Assembly (NCBI RefSeq): GCF_000001735.4
Contig: NC_003075.7
Location: forward strand, 6,077,001 to 6,141,000
Reading direction: 5' to 3'
Length of the DNA stretch: 64,000 nt
Origin: Arabidopsis thaliana
Lineage: Eukaryota > Streptophyta > Magnoliopsida > Brassicales > Brassicaceae
The notes under the pieces are model-generated. The model saw only the letters and a program-made list of their open reading frames with translations. It was not told the DNA's origin and did not search any database. Of the stretch, positions 23,799-34,167 are shown in pieces. A program made the position numbers and the translations under genes. Each line of letters begins with the position of its first letter. The first letter of the stretch is position 1.

Positions 23799-24503
23799 AT
23801 GGCGTCTCTTCAACAAACTCTATTCTCTCTTCAATCCAAACTCCCACCATCCTCCTTCCAAATCGCCAGATCTCTCCCACTCCGAAAAACCTTCCCAATC
23901 CGAATCAACAACGGTGGAAACGCCGCCGGAGCAAGAATGTCAGCCACCGCAGCATCAAGCTACGCGATGGCATTAGCAGACGTCGCGAAAAGAAACGACA
24001 CAATGGAATTAACAGTCACAGACATCGAGAAGCTCGAACAAGTCTTCTCAGATCCACAAGTACTAAACTTCTTCGCGAATCCAACAATCACCGTCGAGAA
24101 GAAACGTCAAGTCATCGACGACATAGTGAAATCGTCGTCTCTTCAATCTCACACATCTAACTTCCTCAACGTCCTCGTCGACGCGAATCGGATCAATATC
24201 GTGACGGAGATCGTTAAGGAGTTTGAGTTGGTTTACAATAAGCTAACGGATACACAATTGGCGGAGGTTAGGTCGGTGGTGAAATTGGAAGCGCCGCAAT
24301 TAGCTCAGATTGCGAAACAGGTTCAGAAGTTAACCGGAGCTAAGAATGTTCGGGTTAAGACGGTTATTGATGCGAGTCTTGTGGCTGGTTTTACGATTCG
24401 GTATGGTGAATCCGGTTCGAAGCTTATTGATATGAGTGTGAAGAAACAGCTTGAAGATATTGCTTCTCAGCTTGAACTTGGTGAGATTCAATTAGCTACT
24501 TGA
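23799..24503 (+). CDS. ATPD: Chloroplast ATP synthase delta subunit
   Basis: Single-exon gene of 234 aa. The product links the CF1 head of the thylakoid ATP synthase to the peripheral stalk of CF0, belonging to the OSCP/delta family. Residues 1-45 are Ser/Arg-rich without acidic residues (MASLQQTLFSLQSKLPPSSF...), a typical transit peptide. The mature part starts near SATAASSYAMALADVAKRND and ends in the conserved delta signature (DASLVAGFTIRYGESGSKLI, then DMSVKKQLEDIASQL). An in-frame ATG exists upstream at 23517, but the ATG at 23799 has good context (ACAATGGC), begins a proper transit peptide and gives the family length; the upstream stretch includes the G-box and CT-rich leader. It matches At4g09650. 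Confidence 0.97.
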   Translation: MASLQQTLFSLQSKLPPSSFQIARSLPLRKTFPIRINNGGNAAGARMSATAASSYAMALADVAKRNDTMELTVTDIEKLEQVFSDPQVLNFFANPTITVEKKRQVIDDIVKSSSLQSHTSNFLNVLVDANRINIVTEIVKEFELVYNKLTDTQLAEVRSVVKLEAPQLAQIAKQVQKLTGAKNVRVKTVIDASLVAGFTIRYGESGSKLIDMSVKKQLEDIASQLELGEIQLAT

Positions 24504-25110
24504 GATTTGGGAAAAATTGTATAAGAGAAAAATTTGAGAATCTTTTTTTTTTGTGCAAGTTTAATTTTTTTTCTCCTCATCTTCTTTCTCTATTAATCAA
24601 TCATATAATATACAGTACTGATGATATAATAATGATTCTGAGTTTATTATCTTTGTAATTGTTAAATTTAGTGAATTCGAAAACGAATTCGAATAGTATG
24701 TTTGCGGATTATGCGTTTTGGGGAATGGTTTTACTGTTAAATTGCGGTTAATCTCGGTTGAATAGAGTAGTGGCAATGTCAACTTATTGCATTGATGAAG
24801 GAACATGAATGAAGAAGAACTTTGAACTGTTACATTGTGAAGAAAGTGTAAATCTATGTATGAATGTTTGGTTTGTTGATTGATGTTGGACTGGATTGGT
24901 AGGATATACGTGCAAGCCGAAATATGAAATTTATACAAATTTTGAGACCAAAACATTTTAATGATCTTATGAAAACACTAGAACCCCCATCTCACATACT
25001 TGTACGATCTACACCAACGATCTCTTTGATCTTGCATATACGGCAAGTCGGCAAACAATAACTCTTACCATACATTACAAAGGAGGTGTGATCATTTAGT
25101 TTTGGGGATT
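24504..25110. other. ATPD 3' flank, no gene seen
   Basis: This contains the T-rich ATPD 3' UTR followed by AT-rich intergenic DNA. A 119-codon minus-strand frame at 24597-24956 has biased composition and no recognisable family, so I do not call it a gene. Confidence 0.5.
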
Positions 25111-25114
25111 GCTT

Positions 25115-25670
25115 TGATTAGCCTGGGTAAAATACCCGAACCCGAAGAACCAAACCGAACTCAACCCGAAAAAACCTGATCCGAATCTAAACCTAAAATT
25201 TTAAAATACTCAAACAGATCTTAAACTTCAAAACCCGAACCCGAACCCATCCGAACCTGAACCCGATCAAATATCCGAACATATTCGAAATATATATATA
25301 TATACATAGAAATAATTTATTAGTAAGAATCATTTTTACATCAACTTAAGTGTCTAAAATATTAGGATTTTAGGATATTTTGTATAGTTTTAGATATTTT
25401 ACCTACTTTTCGATAGATTCGGATAAAAAATACTCGTTTAAGAATTTTTTGTGTATTTTCAAGTAATTTGAATTTATTTTGATACAAAATTTTGAATTTT
25501 GGATACTCCGAGTAAACCCAAATCTCAACCCAAAAAATCCGATTCAAACCCGACCCAAATCCGAAATCTTAAAATACCTGAACGGATCTTAGATTTCTAA
25601 ATCTGAATATCCAAACCCGAAAAACTCGATCCGAACCCAATTCAAATACCGGTACACCTAAGCCTAGTTT
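25115..25670. repeat. Dispersed CCGAAC/CCCGAA-rich repeat
   Basis: Irregular repeats of ACCCGAACCCGA-type hexamers at 25125-25290 and 25525-25650 surround an AT-rich centre. The same type of sequence occurs at 48930-49240 and 55662-55830, the two halves of the LINE target site. The block ends with AAATACCGGTACACC. It is likely a nonautonomous dispersed element; I cannot name the family. Confidence 0.55.
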
Positions 25671-26670
25671 TGATAGTCAAAGTTCCATTTGGTTTACATT
25701 CCATTAGTTATTTTAATCTAAACTAAAACCATTAATTGTAACCGTATAAAGGATTTTCAGCAAAACAATAAATAAATATAAAAAACCTGTCTCCAAGTCA
25801 TTTTTCTTACTGAAATTCATTTTTCTATAGTTAACTAAAAGGGGGTGCTATTCAATCATGGATTTGAGGAAATTCATTTTTCAGTGTTAATTGTTATCCT
25901 ATTTTTCAGTGTTAATTGAATGAGGTAAAGAAAGAAAACAAAAATTTATTTTGTGATTTGAATTTTTTTAAAAACCAAATGTTCGGACATATTTTAAGAC
26001 TGAACAAGCTTTGATTTTACAAAAACGACGTGTCCAACAACAAAATCATGATCAAGAAACTCCTTTTCCATCTACTTCATTTAGACAATATTTTAACTAT
26101 TTTGGCAGATTTACAAACAGTTTACCAAAATATTAAATTATTAATTTATGTTATAGTTTTATTATTCCTTTCAAATTTAGTACTTTGTTTGCTTGTTAAT
26201 TTTATAAAACTACTTTTCCATTTTCGTAATAATAATATATGTTTTCGGTTAATCCGATGAACGTTACATTACATACTTCTAGTTTTCTATATATCATACA
26301 CATTCATCGTAGTACCCATACTATTAGATCAATAGAATAAATACGTCGATTCTAATTCGACATACGTTACATACCATGCAAAATAATCTCATTTAATATT
26401 GAGAAAGTGTCTTTTGTGGAAAAGAAAAAACCAACTTTTAAACGATTGTATTTTGTGTTGTAGTTGTTGTTCGTAAAATAATAATATGTATTAAATAAAA
26501 ATTAAATTTAAAGGAGTAAAGTATAAATAAAAAGTGAAATTCTAAAGTGTAAAAAAGTTAGATTTACTCCTCTATTTTAAAGTCGAGTATAGAGTAGAGT
26601 TGAAAATGTTTTTAGAGCTTTTACAAATAGAGTAAGGTTAGAGATGTCCTCACTAAAGTTACGAGGTGTG
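25671..26670. other. AT-rich intergenic DNA
   Basis: No coding region is supported. A local duplication TTCATTTTTC(TA/AG)... and CAGTGTTAATTG occurs twice near 25875-25920. Nothing else recognisable. Confidence 0.4.
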
Positions 26671-29600
26671 GGAGGGACGGAGCCAATGAAGAATTATAGG
26701 GGTCAAATGATCCCAGTGAACTTTTAAAAAATAATTGAATTTTTATTAAAAAATATTTATTGACCCCAGTCAAACAAAAGTATTGTCCCCTATGAATGAT
26801 TTGTTGAGGTACAAGTAAAACAAAGTCCAATATAATTTTGTGAATTATAAATACAAAAGCTCAATAATTTTATTGAATTATACTAATGTTAGGTCCAATA
26901 AAAATCTGTCAAAATTAAGAAAGTAAAAACCTAAATAATTGAACATGTATCGTGGTAGCCTAAAACAGTTGAGCTTCTTCCTCTTTTGTTTTTTTTCATA
27001 CAATCATCACATCTTTGAAAATCAGATTAAGGCTCGAGACTATAGATTTCAAGGTAAACTCTTTTATATATATATATATTTTTTTATATAAAGTTTAATT
27101 TACTATCAACCAATTTCAATTTGATCACTTAAGCAAAATTCGTTTGTGATTAATTTAGTTTTTGGTGTTGTTATTCTGTCATTGAAAACTCAATTCGTCA
27201 TTATTTCATGAGTTTTCTTTGTAACGTTAGTCGTCAATATACTCTTTTCTTCTTAATTTTTGATGTAATTTGTTTTAGTTTCTAATTTAATCTCACAGTA
27301 ATTTTTACTAATGACAAAAATTAAAGTTGTCATGAATCATGATAAGGCCACGGAGAAAACAATTTTTATGTTTGATTTAAGTTTCAACTCATGATTTTTA
27401 TATTGTTTCTTATTTTTGTATGTAGGCAAGGCAACAACAAAAATAATGTATCGGTTTATGAAAAGAAAATCTCCGCCACCACCTGATATTAATTTTAATA
27501 AATTGCCAAGTGATCCCGCAAAGAGAAAAAGCATTCTAAGTTATCATCTTAATCAAAGAGATGAGGTACGACGTGAATATTTGATTAGGGGACCTTGTCA
27601 ACCTCGTGGTCATAAGTTTAAACAAATAGTAATTGGAAAGGTGTTACGCCGTTTTAATCCAAAATGGTTTGATTTGTATGGTGATTGGTTGGAGTATAGT
27701 GTGGAGAAAGAAAAAGCTTTTTGCTTGTATTGTTACTTATTCAGAGATCAAGCTGGAAATCAAGGAGGGAGTGATAGCTTTCTATCAACTGGTTTTTGTA
27801 GTTGGAATAAGGCTGATAGGTTGGACCAACATGTGGGATTGGATGTGAATAGTTTTCATAATAATGCCAAAAGAAAATGTGAGGATTTGATGAGACAAGG
27901 TCAGTCCATCAAGTATGCTCTCCATAAGCAAACCGATGTTGTGAAGAATGATTATTGAATCCGGTTGAATGCTTCCATTGATGTTTCTCGACACTTGTTA
28001 CATCAAGGATTATCATTTCGTGGTCATGATGAATCAGAAGAGTCAACAAATAAGGGTAATTTTTTAGAGCTTTTGAAGTATACAGCTGGTCAGAATGAAG
28101 TTGTAAAGAAAGTTGTGTTGAAAAATGCTCCTAAAAATAACCAGATGACATCTCCACCAATTCAAAAAGATATTGTCCATTGCTTTTCAGAAGAGGTAAC
28201 TAGATCTATTATTGAAGAGATGGATAATGATGTCTTTGGCTTGCTTGTAGATGAATCGGCTGATGCTTCAAATAAAGAGCAAATGACAGTAGTTTTTCGC
28301 TTCGTTGATAAGTATGGGGTAGTTAAAGAAAGATTTATTGGTGTTATTCATGTGAAAGAGACATCTTCTTTATCTCTGAAAAGTGCTATTGATTCTTTGT
28401 TTGCTAAATATGGATTGAGTTTGAAAAAGCTGAGAGGACAGGGATATGATGGAGCTAGCAACATGAAAGGAGAGTTCAATGGACTGAGATCATTGATTTT
28501 GAAAGAAAGTAGCTCTGCATACTATGTGCATTGCTTCGCTCATCAACTAAGTTGGTTGTCATGGCAGTTGCAAAAAAACATGTTGAAGTTGGAGAGTTTT
28601 TTGATATGATTTCTGTTTTACTAAATGTTGTTGGAGCTTCTTGCACAAGAAAAGATAAGATCCGGGAAATCCATCGGCAAAAAGTGGAAGAAAAGATTAG
28701 CAATGGTGAAATTAAGACAGGAACTAGGTTGAACCAAGAACTTTCCCTTCAAAGACCTGGAAATACTCGTTGGGGTTCACATTATAAGACTTTGTTGCGT
28801 CTTGAGGAGTTGTTTTCATCTATAGTTATAGTTCTCGAGTATATCCAGGATGAAGGCACCGACACCACCAAAAGACAACAAGCATATGGTATTCTCAAGT
28901 ATTTTCACACCTTTGATTTTGTTTTCTATCTGGAGTTGATGTTGCTTGTTATGGGACTCACTGATAGCTTATCAAAGGCTTTGCAAAGAAAAGATCAAGA
29001 TATCTTAAATGTTATTTCATTGGTGAAAACTACTAAATGTCAGTTGCAAAAGGTTAGAGACGATGGATGGGATGCTTTTATGGCTGAAGTTAGTTCTTTT
29101 AGCGAGAAAAATAACACTGCAATGCTTAAAATGGAGGAAGAATTTGTTGATTCTAGAAGACCAAGGAAAAAATCCGGTATAACCAACTTGCATCACTATA
29201 AGGTGGATTGTTTCTACACTGTCTTAGATATGCAACTTCAAGAGTTTAATGACCGCTTTGATGAGGTGAATTCTGAACTACTTATTTGCATGTCATCTTT
29301 GAGTCCGATAGATTCTTTTTGTCAGTTTGATAAGTCCATGCTCGTGAGATTGACCGAGTTTTATCCAGATGAATTTAGTTTTGTGGAGCGTAGATCTCTT
29401 GATCATCAACTTGAGATCTACCTTGATAATGTGAAAAACGATGAAAGGTTTACAGATTTAAAGTGTTTTGGTGATCTTGCTCGTGTGATGGTAGAGACAA
29501 GAAAGCATCTTTCACATCCTTTGGTATATCGTCTTCTAAAGCTATCTTTGATTCTTCCTGTTGCAACGGCAACCGTCGAAAGATGTTTTTCCGCGATGAT

Positions 29601-29851
29601 GTGTTGACTACATTGCGTAACCGTATCGGTGATGTGTTCTTAAGTGATTGTCTTGTTTGTTTTATTGAAAAGCAAGTACTTGACACTGTTACAAACGAAT
29701 CGGTGATAAAACGATTCCAAGATATGAGTGAACGTAGAGTTCATCTTTAAAAATTTTATTTGTGATGACATTGTTATGTTTATAGTAAAGTTTATCGTTT
29801 CGTTTAAATTTTTTTTGACCCCAGTGAGTCATTGTTCTGGCTCCGCCACTG
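26671..29851 (+). mobile_element. hAT transposon, decayed, with terminal inverted repeats
   Basis: The left end (about 26671: GGGACGGAGCCAATGA..., then GGGGTCAAA) and the right end (inverted, 29810-29851: CAGTGGCGGAGCC..., then CTGGGGTCAAA) are imperfect inverted repeats of about 40 bp of the hAT CAGTGGCGGAGCC type. GTGTGG appears just outside both ends but a clean 8-bp target duplication cannot be fixed. The element spans about 3.2 kb and holds a hAT transposase pseudogene. Confidence 0.75.
27446..29750 (+). pseudogene. hAT transposase (TTF-type zinc finger, DUF4371, hAT dimerisation)
   Basis: Translation from ATG at 27446 gives MYRFMKRKSPPPPDINFNKL, then a TTF-type zinc-finger block (WLEYSVEKEKAFCLYCYLF). 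A TGA at 27956-27958 breaks it, and the same frame resumes with LNASIDVSRHLLHQGLSFRG. The central DUF4371-like part has LLVDESADASNKEQM and LRGQGYDGASNMKGEFNGLR. A frameshift near 28548 shifts to a second frame, which runs to about 29600 with the C-terminal hAT dimer motif (LSLILPVATATVERCFSAM). A further shift there leads to TTLRNRIGDVFLSDCLVC and a final stop at 29748-29750. One nonsense and two frameshifts make it inactive. It likely corresponds to At4g09660. Confidence 0.85.
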
Positions 29852-30381
29852 TGTGGCTTTTGACTATGGCAACAATATGGGGATTGTCCATAGTGGTTCC
29901 CCTTGATAAGTTCAATATTAGATATTTGAATAATAAGATAAAGAGAATTGGATATAGCTCATTCCTATTATAAATGCTATTATCTGAGTACACTAATCGT
30001 CGAGCAACGTATAAAGAACTAGAACCGATTGAATAAAAGATTTGTACCATTAATAGCAAAAGAATAAAGGTAGACTTTGGAATTGCTTATGGCTTAAATG
30101 ATGGCTTAAATGGGAGTTGAGTATGGTCGTTTTTTCCATCGTTGATTTTGATACCAAAACATACGATTTTTATAAACTGTAACTTTTAGTATTGACTTAC
30201 TTAGTAATTGAAGGCTAGTAATTGGAGTCTAAAACAATTAACATACATACAGGCGGACACAGCAGAAGACAGAACATATTGGTAAGTGGTAACAAACACT
30301 TAAACGGTTGATCGAAGTTTGAACATAGAGAGCGAGAGAGGAGAGAACACACGACAACATTTATAGTCTGAGTCCTTTCCT
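29852..30381. other. Intergenic DNA downstream of the oxidoreductase
   Basis: I see no gene. The last 100 bases are the probable 3' UTR of the minus-strand oxidoreductase. Confidence 0.4.
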
Positions 30382-32049
30382 TCAACGACCAGAGAGACTA
30401 ATCTGTTGATAGTTTTTATCAACAGACTCTTTAACAGCATCAACCACTAGCTGCGTCTTTCGGCTAATACTAGGCCAGTACCCATCAGGCTTTGCACCAT
30501 TGTTCTTGATTTCTCCAACCAATCGAGCAAACTCTCTCACCATACATGCCTCTTGTGGAAGCTCTGTCTTAACCGTATGCTCACTCGGGGGACTAACCCA
30601 CGCAGTCACAAGGTCATTGAACCAAGCTTTAGTGCTCGTGGTAAACGACGCCTCAGTCTCCTTATACGGGATAATGAAGTCGTGTACACGGAGTGTGCCT
30701 TTCGTTCCAATGGCAGTTATCTCCATTGTTAAGTTAGCCAAGAATGAACAATATATAGTTGCAGTTCGTCCATCTTCCCAACTCAAAGATGCTCCACAGG
30801 AAAGTATCACTCCTGCTTCATTCAACACAGCACCGGGGAAAGCAGTCACAGTTTTCGGAAGCTCAAAGTTATTAGCTAAAAGAGTTGCTCTGATCGCGTA
30901 CCACCCCGCATCTCCTAGCGCACCAAGCCCGTCAAGACCAGGTTTCACACGGATATCGTTTTTAAGAAAATCTTCATCTCCAGCAAATGAGAAACAACTC
31001 TGTACCTACAGATTCAAACATCAAGTAGAAATTAAGACTTTCAAGAAACATCTCTTGACACTATCTAATCTTTAAGAAACTAAACTATTTTATGTTGTTC
31101 ACTATCAAACATACACAAGCCAGACCAAACATATAGACTGAGAACATCTACTCTATAAAGCTAATCTGAGAACCATTAACCAAAGCTTTTAACTTTGAAG
31201 AACCACAAATCCAATTCCAATTCACTGAGAACCAAAGCTACTAAATTTAAAGAAACCCAAAACAAACTCCAATCTATTCAAATGAAAAAAAATCTGTACC
31301 TACAGATTCAAACATCAAGCCTTTCAAGAACACTATGAACTATCTAATCATCAAGAATTCAAGATACTATAAACCAAAAATTGAGAGAAACTACACAAGC
31401 CAGAAACTTGATCAAACCTATACACTGAGAACCAAAGCTACTAACTTTAAAGAAACCCAAAAAACATCTACTCTATAAAGCTAATCTGAGAACTAAAGCT
31501 TTTAACTTCAGAGAAACCCAAAACGTCAAATCCAATTCCAACTCAAAACATTTCAAAAAGCCATAAACTTTCATGAAAACTTACAGTTTTAAGCTGACCA
31601 AAACGTTCAGAATCAGAAAGAAACTCTTTAAGCAAAGCAGTTCTAGGATTATGAACCCACATAGTACCATCCATAATCTGAACACCATTAGCTTCACAAG
31701 CATCAACAATCTTATCAAACTCAGTTACGTTCATAGCAACAGGCTTCTCCAAAAGGATATGTTTCCCTTTCTCAGCTGCTTTAATAGCCCACTCAACGTG
31801 GAGACTAGTGGGGAGAGGAACATAGAGCGCATCGATCTCTGGATCTTCGAGAAGAGATTCGTAAGAGCCGTGGATTTTGGTTGATTCTGGGTAGTTATTG
31901 GCGGTGGCAAAGGCTTTGGCTTTTTCTAAAGACCGGCTTGCTACGCCGGAGATTGTGGCGTTGGGAGCGAGGTGGATTGCTCGAGAGACTTTTCGAGCGA
32001 TATCGGCGCAACCCATTACTCCGATTCGGATTTGGGTTTCGGTGGCCAT
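30382..32049 (-). CDS. Gfo/Idh/MocA-family NAD(P)-dependent oxidoreductase
   Basis: Two exons on the minus strand, 31585-32049 and 30382-31005, give 362 aa with in-phase GT-AG borders. Family members reduce or oxidise sugar-like substrates, usually in the cytosol; the substrate here is unknown. The N-terminal Rossmann fold starts at residue 7 (IRIGVMGCADIARKVSRAI, a G-x-G-x-x-G variant with Cys/Ala/Asp). The family signature EKP lies at residues 101-103 (LLEKPVAMN), whose Lys is the usual catalytic residue. The C-terminal half (GALGDAGWYAIRA) is the GFO/IDH C-terminal domain. No signal peptide or membrane segment is seen. It corresponds by order to At4g09670. A truncated copy of its first exon lies upstream at 33153-33244. 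Confidence 0.93.
31000..31560. repeat. Tandem duplication within the oxidoreductase intron, including the acceptor
   Basis: About 300 bp at 31000-31262 is repeated imperfectly at 31294-31560. The block CTGTACCTACAGATTC is at 31000 and at 31294, and CATCTACTCTATAAAGC at about 31145 and 31465. The first copy supplies the real exon 2 acceptor; the second contains an identical acceptor core (CTGTAG|GTACAG on the minus strand). Confidence 0.85.
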
Positions 32050-33150
32050 TGTTGTGGTTATGGGTTTTTCCGGCGAGAGATGAAAGAAAGTGTTGATAGA
32101 GAAGAGAGAGAGTGTTGTTGATAAAGAACGAATGAAATAGGTGAAGTTGTTACAACAAGACGAGATAAATTGTTAATGGGAGATTTTGAAAACTACCTGT
32201 TTTTGAGTTTTCATTTGGAAAATACATCTTTTTCTATTTTAAATAAAAATTGTAATTCTTAATATATAAGATGATAAATTTATCCAGATTATAAACGTTG
32301 TTTTATTAATAAATTAAAATAAAATTCGAAATTTAGAAAAACAAAATTCAAGTAAAATAAATTCGAATTCTTAATTATGTTTTCAACTATTTTTTGAGAT
32401 AAAAAGTTATTTGTTTTAGATATTATAAAATTTAACAAAATAATACGGAAAAATATTCTAAAGTCTATCACCTAATAAAACTTATTTGCTTATTTTTTTG
32501 GACGAAAATTTGTTTAAAATATTTAAGATAAAAATTAAATTTGAATTCATATAAAGTCTATCATTTTATTTATTTTTTATATTAAAATTTTATGAAACAA
32601 TATTTACAAATATTTCTATAAAAGTCTATCAGTTGATAAAGTTTAATTTTACTTTTTGGACAACATTTTGTTTAAAACTATTTAAGATAATAATTATCTT
32701 TAAAATTATTAGTTACATCAAATTTGTATTTATGATTTTTTTTTGTTTTAAGTTTTTTTTTTTGTTATTCCCTAATTTTACTGAAGCTGTTTTAGTATTT
32801 TATATATTGAAAATTAATTGTTTAAAAAAAGAAAAAATAATAAGGTATTTTTCAAATGAAAACCCAAAAATAGGTCATTTTTCCAAATTTACTCATTTTT
32901 AAATAACTTTTTTTCTTATATATCAAGAAGTTATAATATTCAATCTATTTTTAGAAAAACTAAGGAAAAAAACATTAGGCTAATTGTTTTAAAACTGAAG
33001 AAATGCCATAACTTTTATGGTTTAGAGTTTTAGAGTTTTAACATTTGGCTTTTAGAGCTTAAATTAATATTTTTGATTTTGATTAAAAGTGTAGGTTTTA
33101 TGATTTAGAAAATAATAAGAATTCGAGGTTTGATTTCCAGTTTAAAGTTT
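32050..33150. other. Oxidoreductase promoter and AT-rich upstream DNA
   Basis: 32050-32150 is the probable leader. Beyond it is strongly AT-rich DNA with a repeated phrase (AAAGTCTATCA near 32460, 32555, 32623). No gene is supported. Confidence 0.4.
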
Positions 33151-33152
33151 AG

Positions 33153-33244
33153 GCATTGGGAGCGAGATGGATGGCACGGGAGACCTTCCTAGCGATTTCG
33201 GCGCATCCCGTCACACCAATTTGTATTGGCTTATCGATGGCCAT
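33153..33244 (-). pseudogene. 5' fragment of a Gfo/Idh oxidoreductase paralogue
   Basis: From an ATG at 33244-33242 the minus strand reads MAIDKPIQIGVTGC, then AEIARKVSRAIHLAPNA, nearly the same as residues 1-31 of the neighbouring oxidoreductase (MATETQIRIGVMGC, ADIARKVSRAIHLAPNA). Similarity stops after about 31 codons at 33153. The substitutions in the fragment leave the reading frame open, so it may have come from a once-working tandem copy. It is a truncated gene relic. Confidence 0.8.
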
Positions 33245-33310
33245 TGGTGTGGCTGTCTATGGTGATAGATGAGTGAGGCTGGCGAGATATAAGAGAACCA
33301 AAAAAAGATA

Positions 33311-34158
33311 GGGAATTTAATGAAAAAAAACCTCAACTTTGGTCAGATCCATTTTTAAACCCTGAACTATGTTTTTAGTAAAACAAACGCTGAACTAAAA
33401 CCTGTTAATAAACTTAACCCCACAGTAATAAACTTAAACATGTTAATAAACTTAACATTGATATAATTATGGTAAAATAGAGAACAATGAATTATGTTTC
33501 ATAAGATCTTCCTTTTCAAATTATTTAATTTAATCTTTGCATATTTAGACTTGCAGCAACTGTCAACAAGTCGGACACAACAAACGTTCATGCAAGCGTA
33601 AAGCAGTGCCAAAACCACCCAAGAAACCTCAAGGACGACCAAAGAAAAAACAGAAAACAATGGATGAAGAGAACCCTATCACTCAACCAATACAATCTTC
33701 TCTTCAAAGTGAATGCTTGACAAGTCTTTACTTTAAAATATCTTGTCCCTCTGAAACGATTGTTTTTTTTTGTGACAAATATTGTTGTGTTGCAACAGCT
33801 TCGATAGTTATGTTGGTTGGATTTATTTAAGCATGACTCTTTGGATTATTTTAAGTTGTTGTGTCTTTCTTTCAGCTTCTAAAATCCAAACTAATTAAGC
33901 AATTCAAAATCATTTAGAACACTAAACGTTTTTTTTGTAATAAATTCAAAACAGTTTTAAAGAACATCATGTGGTTTTTGCGCTAAATACAAATGTCTCG
34001 TTGTTGTTTTTTTTGGAAATTAATATCCCATTAATATTTAATACTGTGGGGTTAAGTTTATTAACAGGTTTTAGTTCAGAGTTTGTTTTACTAAAAACAT
34101 AGTTTAGGGTTTAAAAATGGATCTGGCCAAAGTTGAGGTTTTTTTTCATTAAATTCCC
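33311..34158. mobile_element. Internally deleted Mutator-like element with 9-bp target duplication
   Basis: Ends are inverted repeats of about 110 bp (33311-33425 and 34043-34158), starting GGGAATTTAATGAAAA. The direct repeat AAAAAGATA flanks both sides exactly (33302-33310 and 34159-34167), the 9-bp target duplication expected for Mutator transposition. Inside, the plus strand at about 33552-33720 encodes a CCHC zinc knuckle (CSNCQQVGHNKRSC) and a basic tail (KRKAVPKPPKKPQGRPKKKQ), the C-terminus of MuDR-type transposases. The remaining transposase is missing, so this is a deletion derivative of 848 bp. Confidence 0.88.
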
Positions 34159-34167
34159 AAAAAGATA

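Noticed and set aside
23586..23898. Minus-strand frames opposite the ATPD leader and start
   Set aside because: Composition (Arg/Glu-rich) simply mirrors the CT-rich leader and coding strand.
24597..24956. 119-codon minus-strand frame after ATPD
   Set aside because: No family features; biased AT composition in a 3' flank.
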